Assembly: GCF_016807185.1 (NCBI RefSeq)
Contig: NZ_JAEVYN010000002.1
Span: 2,021,367 to 2,085,366, forward strand
DNA length: 64,000 nt
Direction of reading: 5' to 3'
Source of the DNA: Leptolyngbya sp. Cla-17
GTDB taxonomy: Bacteria > Cyanobacteriota > Cyanobacteriia > Leptolyngbyales > Leptolyngbyaceae
The notes beneath the pieces are model-generated. The model was not told the origin of the DNA and did not search any database. It worked only from the letters and a program-made list of their open reading frames with translations. Shown here piece by piece: positions 29,173-38,500 of this stretch. Positions within the stretch are counted from its first letter, which is position 1. The number at the start of each line of letters is the position of its first letter. Made by a program: the position numbers and the translations under genes.

Positions 29173-29201
29173 CTCACAGGCTCCGTTTAGGGGATGCTGC
29201 A
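29147..29201. repeat. 24-bp perfect hairpin overlapping the DUF928 stop codon
   Basis: 29147-29170 is the exact complement of 29178-29201, with a 7-nt loop AACTCAC. The left arm contains the last codons and the TAA of DUF928. No T-run follows. It would block translation or transcription and may act as terminator, or be the footprint of a small inverted-repeat element. Confidence 0.65.
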
Positions 29202-29260
29202 CTACTGAATCAGCCAAGTTGAAGAAGGGCGATCGCTGATTTTTTAGAAGCCTGATCCTC

Positions 29261-29913
29261 TCAAGCCAAGGCATAGATCCCATCCCGCATCGACTCACTC
29301 ACATATCTCAGCAGTCGCTCAATCTGCACTTCTGCTTTCTTCTGGGCTTCAGGCAGAAACTGATCCGCTGCTTCAACGTGATTGGCTCCATTCGATTAGC
29401 CAGCCAGTTCTTAAACTCCTCACACTTCCCCTCACTCGCCGCCCCATCTCTGAAGAACTGCCGTAGGTGACTGAGGGTAAACGTATACTTCTCCAGCGAT
29501 CGCGTCCTTAAAGTCTTTGCTTTATACGCAATGTATTTCTCAAACATCTCCGTTGCAGACAATCCATTCACCCGCCGTTGATATGCAGCCCGGTACTTCT
29601 CCAACGTCGGGTCAAACAAATCATTCACAATATCCCGCTCAATCTGCTTCGCCTTCAACTCAGCAACTGCGCGATTCGCCTTACCATCTCCCAACTCCAA
29701 CGCAAAAAAATACCGTTTGCCTGCAAAGGTCCAGATCAGCCTCAACCGCCCTCTAAGACTTTGAATTCTCACAGTTCCCTTCTGTGCCTTGATTTTACGC
29801 ATTGTGATCACATTAAGATTTGAGATCACAACTGAATCACATTCAGAGACTACATTTGACTGATTTTGACCAAATTTGACAGAGCTTAGTGAGAATGACT
29901 CGTCCATAACCAT
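29261..29913 (-). pseudogene. Truncated phage-type tyrosine integrase
   Basis: From ATG 29913 about 185 residues match the N-terminal half of a cyanobacterial phage-type integrase. These are an arm-binding region (GTVRIQSLRGRLRLIW, FALELGDGKANRAVAELKA) and a core-binding helical domain (MFEKYIAYKAKTLRTRSLEKY). The catalytic RHRY domain is absent. After MEPITLK the frame shifts; the other frame continues FLPEAQKKAEVQIERLLRYV to a TGA at 29261-29263. The CAST left end starts one base before the ATG, so the insertion removed its promoter. Confidence 0.68.
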
Positions 29914-29914
29914 C

Positions 29915-29970
29915 TGTACAGTTCACAGAAAAGTGTCATTTGTACAAACTTAGTGTCACGTCAATTTTAG
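29915..29970 (+). repeat. CAST left end with probable TnsB sites
   Basis: The terminal TGTACAGTTCACAGA is followed by AAGTGTCATTTGTACA and TTAGTGTCACGTCA, short GTGTCA-type repeats like the TnsB-binding repeats of known V-K ends. Confidence 0.75.
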
Positions 29971-30134
29971 TAGGTTAAAAGCGCTCTATGAGATGCTTTC
30001 AGCCATTTTAAGGCTTATTTTTTGCTCTTGCTGAGTTTTTATCTTTACTTGCCTTTTCCCTGAATTAAGGCAAAATTCTATTCATCGATAAATGCCTATT
30101 CCCTGATGGCTCAGTCAGGCTATCAGATCTTCTT

Positions 30135-32099
30135 ATGAATAAATCGGAGAGCTTACCCTTAACAATTGAAGAGTCCTTGCCAATGGTTGAATCTTATGGG
30201 TTAGAGGAGGTTCAACCACCTGCTAAAGAGCGCCTGATTCTTGAGGAACTCATTGAAGACGCTGAGCAGAAGGAGAAAATACTGCTTCGCTATCGTGCAG
30301 TTGCAGAAATATCCCAAGCCCCTGATACGCTGAAAAAGGAAAAAATCAAGCTATGGGCAGACAGACTGGGAGTTCACGAAAGAACGGTCACCCGTTTATG
30401 TGAAAAAGTTGGAAACGAGGGAGTTGCTGCCTTAGCGAGGCTGACTCGTGCTGATGCAGGCATGACTAAAGGTTCAAAGCTATGGAGGGGAAAGACACTC
30501 GAAGAGTGGAAAAAATTTATCGAAGACAAATACGAGACAGGAAATAAGTGCGGACGTTCCATGAGTCGGAACCAAGTTTTTATTCAGGTTAAAGGGCACG
30601 CAACGCTAGAGTTAGGACTCAAGGAAGAAGGTGAGTACCCATCTCGTGGGTTTGTTTATACAGTTCTAAACCCGTTGGTTCAGCCAAACAAGAAGGGACG
30701 GAATCCAGGACAAGGACCAGGAATTGTTATGAGGGTCTTAGATGCTCAAAAAAATGAAGAAGAGATTGTTGTTGAACGCAGTAATCAGGTTTGGCAGATT
30801 GATCACACTCTGCTAGATAATTTGCTGGTTGATGCAAACGGGGAAACAGCCGGGACTATTTGGCTTACTGCAATCATTGATACCTACTCCAGTTGCTTAA
30901 TGGGATGCCACCTCAGTTTTGTGGGTCCAGGTTCCCATGAAGTCGCTTTGGCGCTCCGTCATGCGATTTTGCAGAAGCATTATGGTCCTGAGTACGAACT
31001 TAGAGAAAAGTGGGAAGCTTGTGGGCTGCCGGAATACATTGTCACCGATAAAGGAAAAGATTTTCTGTCTGCCCATCTACGCCGAGTCGGGATAGATTTG
31101 GGCATCAAATTACGTCGTCGCCTATACACGGAACAAGGCGCAGCAATAGAAAGGCCATTCTTGGGTATCAAGAATGAATATTCCTCTAAACTACCTGGTT
31201 ATAAAGGTGGAAGCTTAGCGGAACGTCCAGAAAATACTGAGAACTATGCCTGCATTTGTTATGAGGATTACGATAGAAAGCTTGTCCGCCATATCGTCGA
31301 TCACCGTAATACCCATCTCTATCCAAAAGTTAAAAACCAAACTTGTCAACAGCGTTGGTGGGCGGGTTTAGTTGGTGGAAAGCCAATAATGCCTTCTAAT
31401 GAACGCGACCTTGATGTTTGCTTAATGAAGGAGACAGACCGAAGCATCCAAAAGTATGGCTGTATAGCATTTGAATGCCTCATATATGGTGCTGGTTGGA
31501 GGAAAGATGATGCGGGACTCTGGCGATACGATGAAGACGCAGATTTTTTAAAGGATCACGATGGAAAAGTCAGTATCAGATACAATCCAAGCAATATTGT
31601 CTATATTCTTATCTATACCAAGGAGAAGAATGGTCAGCCGTCAAAGTATTTAGGCACTATTAGAGCTAAGCACTCCGAAGAAAGGGATTTATATCGCGAT
31701 GAAGAACGCTTGTCTCTCAAAGAATGGCAGGATCGCAAAGAAAAGCGCCGTAAGGAGGGAAAAGCAGTTGATCAGTCTTCTATTCATAGGGAACAATTAG
31801 ATTTGACCCAATTCTCAAATGAGCAAGTTTCGGCGCATCGGAAACGTAAAAGAAAAGCGAAAGAAGTTAGGGGTGATGAGCAGGCTCGTATCACTCGCGC
31901 ATCCAATCATTCTAATGTTGTGGAACTGCCTGTTCCAAACGCTTCCCGAAAAAGTAAGAAACCATCTAAAACTGCTACAAACGCTGGTCTTACGGACACA
32001 GCAATTGTAGAGTCTATCAATGAGCAATCTGAAATTCAGGTAAAACCTGCGCTTTATGTCGTCCCTGACTGGAACGAATTTGTTGAGGATGGTTGGTAA
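30135..32099 (+). CDS. tnsB: TnsB-type transposase of a V-K CAST
   Basis: The DDE transposase that joins transposon ends to target DNA. N-terminal helix-turn-helix parts include IKLWADRLGVHERTVTRLCEKVG. The rve/Mu-type core has Asp in VWQIDHTLLDNLLVD, Asp in YIVTDKGKDFLSAHL and Glu in YTEQGAAIERPFLG, all present. A Mu-C-type beta domain follows (VSIRYNPSNIVYILIYTKE). The basic tail ends in WNEFVEDGW and probably contacts TnsC. The length of 654 residues is slightly above the usual V-K TnsB. It begins 215 bp inside the left end. Confidence 0.93.
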   Translation: MNKSESLPLTIEESLPMVESYGLEEVQPPAKERLILEELIEDAEQKEKILLRYRAVAEISQAPDTLKKEKIKLWADRLGVHERTVTRLCEKVGNEGVAALARLTRADAGMTKGSKLWRGKTLEEWKKFIEDKYETGNKCGRSMSRNQVFIQVKGHATLELGLKEEGEYPSRGFVYTVLNPLVQPNKKGRNPGQGPGIVMRVLDAQKNEEEIVVERSNQVWQIDHTLLDNLLVDANGETAGTIWLTAIIDTYSSCLMGCHLSFVGPGSHEVALALRHAILQKHYGPEYELREKWEACGLPEYIVTDKGKDFLSAHLRRVGIDLGIKLRRRLYTEQGAAIERPFLGIKNEYSSKLPGYKGGSLAERPENTENYACICYEDYDRKLVRHIVDHRNTHLYPKVKNQTCQQRWWAGLVGGKPIMPSNERDLDVCLMKETDRSIQKYGCIAFECLIYGAGWRKDDAGLWRYDEDADFLKDHDGKVSIRYNPSNIVYILIYTKEKNGQPSKYLGTIRAKHSEERDLYRDEERLSLKEWQDRKEKRRKEGKAVDQSSIHREQLDLTQFSNEQVSAHRKRKRKAKEVRGDEQARITRASNHSNVVELPVPNASRKSKKPSKTATNAGLTDTAIVESINEQSEIQVKPALYVVPDWNEFVEDGW

Positions 32100-32104
32100 A
32101 TTGT

Positions 32105-33070
32105 ATGAGTCAATCCAATCTGGCAGTTCAACCACCTGAAGAGGAGCCTACTCCTTCGCAAGTGCAACCGGGGGAAGTGCACAAGCCGTCCCCTGCCTCT
32201 AATGTCTCAGTGCCAAAGCTGGGTCGGCAAAAGGAGCGATCGCCTGAACAACAAGCAGAAGTTGAACGGATTGGGCAGATTGAACCTTTTGTTGGATTAC
32301 AACGAGATGAGGACTTGTTTACTAAGTTGAACAATTGGCGTGAACTCGGCATTTGTGCTCGTGTCACAACGATGGATCGCCTGGGATTAGCGAAATCTCT
32401 GATCTTTTACACTCAGAATCATACTAAACGGCGCAGTGGTCTATTGGTAATGCCAGCACCAGTTGTGTATGTCGAAATTGAGCAACACGGCAGTCCAACA
32501 GACTTGTTGCTCCTAATTCTAGAATTTCTCGTCAATCCGCTGGACTGTGGGCATCTGCGACAACTGCGCTCTCGTGCTTGGGGAACCTTGAAAGCCTACA
32601 AAGTCAAAATTCTAATTGTTAACAATGCAGATATGCTGTCATTCTCCGCTTTTAACGAGCTGATGCGAATTTCCGAGAAACTTAGAATTTCGGTTGTTCT
32701 AGCAGGATCTCCGCACCTCAACGAGATTATTGATCCCAAAGCGGTTAAGAAAAACAAATACATTAATATCCACAACACTTTCTTGAAATGGCACCCGTAT
32801 AACATTATTAGCAAGGAAGACTTGCCAACGGTTGTTTCTAATTGGGAGACAAGATTGGGCTGGTCAAATCCGCTGAATTTGTATGTAAACAAAGATATTG
32901 TCGCAACTCTGAGCGAGACTGCACAGGGACAGCTTCGCGCCCTTTATGAGAATCTCCGAGAAATTGCTGCCTGGAAGATAGATCATCCCAAAGCACAGGT
33001 CAACTTCAAGAACATTAATGAAGCTATAGGTACTAGCTATCATCCGATTTCAAAGCTTCAAGAGAAATAA
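32105..33070 (+). CDS. tnsC: TnsC/TniB-type AAA+ regulator with degenerate Walker motifs
   Basis: TnsC forms ATP-dependent filaments that link the target-recognition complex to TnsB. Order, size (321 residues) and the pattern IEPFVGLQRDEDLFTKLNNW ... RISVVLAGSPHLNEII identify it. However, where family members have a GxxxxGKT P-loop this one reads TTMDRLGLAKS, and the Walker B strand ending in DEAD is ILIVNNADML. Both acidic residues are Asn. ATP binding and hydrolysis therefore look lost. ATG 32105 lies 5 bp after the tnsB stop; a TTG at 32093 overlaps tnsB. Confidence 0.82.
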   Translation: MSQSNLAVQPPEEEPTPSQVQPGEVHKPSPASNVSVPKLGRQKERSPEQQAEVERIGQIEPFVGLQRDEDLFTKLNNWRELGICARVTTMDRLGLAKSLIFYTQNHTKRRSGLLVMPAPVVYVEIEQHGSPTDLLLLILEFLVNPLDCGHLRQLRSRAWGTLKAYKVKILIVNNADMLSFSAFNELMRISEKLRISVVLAGSPHLNEIIDPKAVKKNKYINIHNTFLKWHPYNIISKEDLPTVVSNWETRLGWSNPLNLYVNKDIVATLSETAQGQLRALYENLREIAAWKIDHPKAQVNFKNINEAIGTSYHPISKLQEK

Positions 33071-33135
33071 TTAAGGTCTTGTAGTTTTTTGGGTCAAGTA
33101 GGTTTAACGAAGATATTTTTTGAGTGCCATAACAG

Positions 33136-33651
33136 ATGAAAAGCGAAGAAATTCATCGGTCACTCTTATACCTAGCACCCTACGATGACGAAAGTATCAG
33201 CCATTATCTGGGACGTTGGTATCGGCAAGAAGTTGTTAGTGCTGACTCCTACAGTTTGGGGAAAAGATTGAGGTTAGGCAAAACCTTGTGGAGATGGGAA
33301 AACTTTTACTTCAACCCTCCTCCAAGCCCTCAAGAGTTGCAGAAAATAGATGAACTAATGGGACTGGGCTTGGAAAGACTACTTCTGATGTTTTCATCTG
33401 TAAATGAGCCAATTAAACCTAAACCAATCCGAATATGCGCTGCTTGCTATGCTGAAACGCCCTACCATCGAATGAGTTGGCAGTACCAATCAACGGAGGG
33501 GTGCGATCGCCATCAGCTTCGCCTTCTCTCAAAATGCCCCGATCACAAATGTGGAGAACCTTTTCCTATTCCCAGCCAATTGATAGTTTTAGAGTGCAAG
33601 AAATGCGGAATGCCATACAAAACAATGGCAAAAAAGCAAAAAGGCTACTGA
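33136..33651 (+). CDS. tniQ: TniQ, V-K type
   Basis: A 171-residue short TniQ, the size typical of V-K elements. It opens SLLYLAPYDDESISHYLGRWYRQ, the conserved TniQ start. Zinc-binding clusters follow: CAACYAETPYHRMSWQ, CDRHQLRLLSKCPDHKC and CKKCG. TniQ bridges Cas12k-crRNA-tracrRNA and TnsC at the target. It lies 65 bp after tnsC in the same direction, so a tnsB-tnsC-tniQ operon is likely. Confidence 0.9.
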   Translation: MKSEEIHRSLLYLAPYDDESISHYLGRWYRQEVVSADSYSLGKRLRLGKTLWRWENFYFNPPPSPQELQKIDELMGLGLERLLLMFSSVNEPIKPKPIRICAACYAETPYHRMSWQYQSTEGCDRHQLRLLSKCPDHKCGEPFPIPSQLIVLECKKCGMPYKTMAKKQKGY

Positions 33652-33667
33652 AAGGTAGAAGGTTTTA

Positions 33668-34112
33668 GGTCGTCCAAAAGTCGTGGCGATTGATGTCACC
33701 GAAACGCCGATTGAGCGTCTTTAGCAGCATCAACGGGTGTTCTATTCGGGCAAGAAAAAACGGTACATCCTCAAATGTCAAGTCTTCATCAACCAGCGCA
33801 CTGGAGCGGTTATCTGCCTGGTTCTCGGCAAAGCCAGTCAGCATGATTTCATGCTATTTCAAGCGTTAGGGGTCGCTTTCATCCTGAGATGAAAGTATGC
33901 AGGATACGGGCCATCAAGGCATCCAATGGTTGCATCCCAACAGCCGTTTGCCGATTAAGAAACCAAAAGGGAGACACTCAGTCGAGCAGACAAGCCAAAA
34001 ATCATGAACTGGCGGCTGAACGAATTGAGATTGAACACGTCATCGACGCTTCAAGATCTTTAGATCCTGGCTGAGCGTTACCGAAATCGTTGTCGCAGTA
34101 TGGGTTGCGCTT
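33668..34112 (+). pseudogene. IS5-family transposase remnant
   Basis: Broken frames give VAIDVTETPIERL, stop, QHQRVFYSGKKKRYILKCQVFIN, then HDFMLFQALGV, then DTGHQGIQWLHPNS, IKKPKG and LAERYRNRCRSMGCAF. These are the DVTE...FYSGKKK...DTGYQG...RYRNRR landmarks of IS5-type DDE transposases. Several stops and shifts are present and no terminal repeats are apparent. It interrupts the fragment on its right. Confidence 0.7.
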
Positions 34113-34114
34113 TT

Positions 34115-34288
34115 CCAGAAGAAGGTCAACCAGACGTTTTTTGCCTCAGCAGAAATGCTGTTGTCGATCAGATCAGCGATCGCGGTCTGAATGTTATAGC
34201 CAAAAGCGCGAAGAGATTCGATCATGGCTGAGGCACGAGGCTCGGCAATGTCATAATCTTCCTGAGTTTGTCGTTTGATTGATGGCAT
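34115..34288 (-). pseudogene. N-terminal fragment of a GHKL ATPase (MutL-like)
   Basis: From ATG 34288 the frame reads MPSIKRQTQEDYDIAEP, MIESLRAFGYNIQTAIADLI and DNSISAEAKNVWLTFFW. The ADLIDNS box is the N-motif of GHKL ATPases (MutL, Hsp90). Comparable proteins occur in prokaryotic defence loci such as the MutL-like gene of Mza-type systems. Only about 58 residues remain; the frame then runs into the IS5-type remnant. Confidence 0.55.
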
Positions 34289-34617
34289 TAATTCTGTACT
34301 GGCAGGCTTTGCGGCTGAATCTCTGAAAGACAGCCGCAACATTTGTATGACCGATAGGAAAAGATTCTATGAGCAATCATAGATTAGAGTTTCCCAACTA
34401 AACTGGTTGTGGATGAATTAAGGAGGGCACTTTTCAAGAAGTTTTTGTAAAGGTTGGAAAGCTGGAGATCATAAAAACGGCTGTACTTTACTCATTTATC
34501 AGAGGTAAAACGTGATAAGCAGTTATTCTCTGAATGCATTCTGCCTTTCAGCAGGCTAGACTACAGAGTTAAGCGAGGCAGTGATCAAACAACCTGAGCA
34601 CAGGCGACGATAAAGAC
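34289..34617. other. 329-bp intergenic region
   Basis: I see no gene, repeat or clear regulatory site here. It separates two divergently oriented items, a broken ATPase fragment and a MoxR-like gene, so it may hold the promoter of the latter. Confidence 0.4.
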
Positions 34618-35595
34618 GTGGAAACCCAGCCTTCAATTAATATTCAGGACAGAGCCTCCATGATTCCGATTCTGCCCTACAGCCGAATTGTAGGTCAGGC
34701 GCAGATCAAGCTGGCGTTAGAAATCGCTTATGTGGCACCGCAGCGACTGGGTGGTGTGCTGATCAGTGGGCAGCGAGGGACGGGCAAATCTACAGCAGTA
34801 CGGGCGTTTGCCCAGATGGTTTATGGTCAGTTGCCAGTAACACTCCCCATTAATGCCACAGAAGACCGGGTAGTGGGTGGCTGGAAGATTGATGCTTTGA
34901 TGCGGAGCGAATCAACGTGGCAGACTGGTTTGCTAGTGGAAGCCAACGATCGCCTGCTCTATGTCGATGAGGTCAACCTGCTGGATGACCATATCGTTAA
35001 CATCATCCTGGACGTGACTTCCACAGGTGTACTGGTGGTTCAGCGGGATGGGCAGAATCAGCAACCTGAGAAAGTTGCTTTCACTCTGGTTGGAACGATG
35101 AACCCAGAGGAAGGAGGGCTGCGCCCTCAGTTGCTCGATCGCTTTGGGTTAATGGTCAGTGTGGCTGCTGAAACGGATGTGGAGAAGCGGCTGGAAATTC
35201 TTCAGAACGTACTGGCGTTCGACCAGGCGATTGCTGCTCTGGGGCAGGCTGGAGCATCTGACTGGCTCGATCAGGCAAGGCAGCAAGACCAAGAGAGATT
35301 AGAGAAATTACAGCAGGCGAAGGAGCAATTCAACTCAGTTGAAGTCTCCCCAAAGATCTTTGGTCTGTGTATCAAGCTGTCTGGCGAATTTCAGGCGGAA
35401 GGGAACCGGGGAGATTATGTGCTGGCGATGGCAGCGAAGGCGTGTGCTGCACTGGAAGGAGCATCCCAGGTCACTCGTAGCCATCTCAAGACGGTTGCGC
35501 CTCTGGCACTTCAGCACCGTCGTCCGCAAATGGCGCAAAGCAGCCAGGAAGTTTGGAATGATTCAGATCATCTTATTTCTGATGGCATACTCTAA
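34618..35595 (+). CDS. MoxR/Mg-chelatase-I-like AAA+ ATPase (orphan)
   Basis: A 325-residue AAA+ protein of the ChlI/MoxR clade. Walker A is ISGQRGTGKSTAVRA; Walker B is LLYVDEVNLLDD; a sensor-type TLVGTMNPEEGGLRPQLLDRFG follows. The helical C-terminal part ends ALQHRRPQMAQSSQEVWND. Such ATPases normally work with a von Willebrand A partner; none is present here. The 3' end overlaps the convergent WD40 gene by 23 bp. I infer it is the remnant of a MoxR-vWA conflict system. ATG 34660 is an alternative start. Confidence 0.72.
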   Translation: METQPSINIQDRASMIPILPYSRIVGQAQIKLALEIAYVAPQRLGGVLISGQRGTGKSTAVRAFAQMVYGQLPVTLPINATEDRVVGGWKIDALMRSESTWQTGLLVEANDRLLYVDEVNLLDDHIVNIILDVTSTGVLVVQRDGQNQQPEKVAFTLVGTMNPEEGGLRPQLLDRFGLMVSVAAETDVEKRLEILQNVLAFDQAIAALGQAGASDWLDQARQQDQERLEKLQQAKEQFNSVEVSPKIFGLCIKLSGEFQAEGNRGDYVLAMAAKACAALEGASQVTRSHLKTVAPLALQHRRPQMAQSSQEVWNDSDHLISDGIL

Positions 35596-38500
35596 GTTGT
35601 TTATTAGCATCAGGATGAGCAATTAGGTAGTCTTTAAGCCAATCACAACCCCAGTTTAAAAGATTTCCAAGCCCACCAACTCGCCAAAGCCTGACAGTAC
35701 CATCTCCACCACCAGAAGCTAGAACCTCTTCATTAGCAAAGCTTAAGTAATTTATTGTTCCTTGATCCGCACTAAATTCAGTAATTTTTTGACCTGATGG
35801 TAAAAGCCAAAGTCGAATAATACCATCTTCTCCAGCAGTAGCTAAAATTTCTTCGCTGGGGCTAGACGCGAAAGAAGTAACCGTACCTTTATGGTCTTTC
35901 ATCTGGACAATTTGATTTCCCATTAAGTCCCAGATTTCAGCCATACCTTCTTTACCAACAATGACTATATATTGACTCTCATTTCCAATAAATCCAAGCA
36001 TTCTGACCTGATTTTCCTCCACTTTAATTTTAGCTTTTTCTCTACCAGATTTCTCCCATATACGAATAGTTTGATCTGCTCCAGAAGTGAGTATAAATTG
36101 GCCATCTCGGCTAAAATCTACTCCCCACACTGGTTCTTCACGACCATTCATTTGAGCTAGCTGTTTTCCTGTCAAATCCCAAAGACGAACTGCTCCATCA
36201 CTTCCAACCGTTGCTATAGACTTGCCATCTGGATTAAACACTAAATCGTAAATTATTTGTGTGTGACCATTCATTTGAGCTAGCTGTTTTCCTGTCAAAT
36301 CCCAAAGACGAGCTGCTCCATCGTATCCAGCCGTCGCTATGTGCTTATTATCAGGACTAAAGCGTATTTGACTAAGCAAAAAATGATTAGTAATAAACTG
36401 GTTAGTCATTTGACCATATTTGTCCCACAATCGAACAACTTCACCAGGTCCCCCTGTTATAATCCTGCTTCCATCAGGGCTAAACCGAAGAATTTCAACT
36501 ATATCTCTGTGTCCTTGAAAAATATTGATCTGACTAATAATCCTCCCACTTGAAGTACGAAAATACAGAATACCATCTGTACTAGCAGTTGCTATGTATT
36601 TACCATCTGGACTAAAAGCCGACCCCCAAACCTGCTTCTGGTGATCATTCCATTGAGCCAACTGTTTTCCTGATAAACTCCAAAGGCGAACGGTTTTATC
36701 TTCTCCTGTTGAGATGATAGATTTTCTATCAGGCGAAAATTCTATCGATAATACGTTACCTTGATGCCCTATCATTTCTGTTATCTGATTTCCTGATAAA
36801 TTCCAAAGGCGCACAAAACCATCTGTTCCTGAAGTGGCTAATATTTTTCCATCTCGACTAAAAATGACTTTTCGAATTGAACTTGTATCACCTTCTAATT
36901 TAGAAATCAGTCTTCCAGAAGATTCCCAAATACGAACAGTTCCGCCAAAATCTACTGTTACAATTAATCGACCATCAGGACTGAAACTCAGGTCAGAAGT
37001 ACCGCCTTCTTGTTCCCTTAACTGGGTTAACTGATTACCTAAAGTATCCCAAATGTAGATGATATTGTTCTTGCCAACCGTAGCAATTTTTTTGCTATTT
37101 TGGCTAAATCTGATAGGACCTTCAAGCTGATCTTTGAATCTAAAAACTTCTCTGCCTTCGATATCCCATAAATACACTGCATTATCCAACTTCGAAGCAG
37201 CAATCAAAGTACCGTCTGGGCTGATTACTGCCCTCTTTAAACCACCATCATTATGCCGATATTCCTTGATTTTCTTACCAGATAAATCCCATTGTTGAAT
37301 TAGTCCATCCAGACCAATAGTTATAAAACTTCCGTTTGGCAAAAAATCACCATATGCAGGAGAACTTTGCTTAGTATCCAAGTTCGCTAAATTCTCGTTT
37401 TTCCAGTTAAAGATTTTGGCTTGACCGTCAAGGCTGATAGTGGCAATACTAAAGCCATCTGGGCTGAAAAAGTTCTTCCAAATAGCGGTCTGGCTAGGTT
37501 GAAATTGAAGTATTTGTTTGCTTGAAAGATCCCAAATATGAGCAATTTTATCCTCGCCAGCAGTAACAAGGTATTGATTTTTAGAGCTAAAATTTAAGCT
37601 TTTAACTCCTCCTTGTTTTTTTAATTGCTCAATCAGTTTTCCTGTTTCAGAATTCCATATTCGGACGATACCATCATCCCCACCGGTAGCAATGAGTTGT
37701 CCATTTTCAGAAAATTTAATTGACCAGATGCTACCTTGCTGCTTTGGAAAGGTAATTAGTAGGTTTCCTGATGTATCCCAAATTTTAGCGATTCCATCAT
37801 CCCCTGCAGTTGCTATTCGTTTCCCATCAGGGCTGAAGGCGACACTTCTAACATAATCTGAGCTTACATTAAACTGCCGAGAAACTTGTTTTTTAGCGAT
37901 GTCCAAAATTCTTAGAATACCATCATCGCCAGCAGTTGCTATCTGTTTACCATCTGGACTAAAAGCAACACTTCTGGAAATCCCCGTACTTCTTGGAAAT
38001 TGGGCATTCTCTATACCAAAAGTATCCCAAGTTCGGGTTATGCCATCATCTCCTACAGTTGCTATTTGCCGCCCATCAGGGCTAAAACTGAGGCCTCTCA
38101 CAGCGCCTCGATTTCCCTTGAACTGGTTGGTTCTTTTACCGGAAGCGTTCCATAAGAATACAACTCCACTATCCCCAGCGGTTGCTATTTGCTGCCCATT
38201 TGGACTAAAGATCACAGATACAACTGTATCTGAATGGCCTTCTAAAGACTTAATGTTTTTCCCAAACTCATCCCACACCAAAACAGATCCACCCTCCCCT
38301 CCTGTAATCATTTGTTTTCCATCAGGACTGACATCGACACTCCAAATAGTACCTGTGTGTCCTATTAGCTGGTTCTTTTCACGAATATTACTTAAAATTT
38401 TTTGCAAAGCAGACAGAGGAGTTGCTGCAAGATATTGTTTACGTAATTTCTTATCACCTGCGCTAAAAAGTAAATCTTGGCCCGCTTTCATTGCAGTTAA

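Noticed and set aside
34618..35595. A complete MoxR-vWA type conflict system
   Set aside because: Only the MoxR-like ATPase is present; no vWA or associated effector gene lies next to it.
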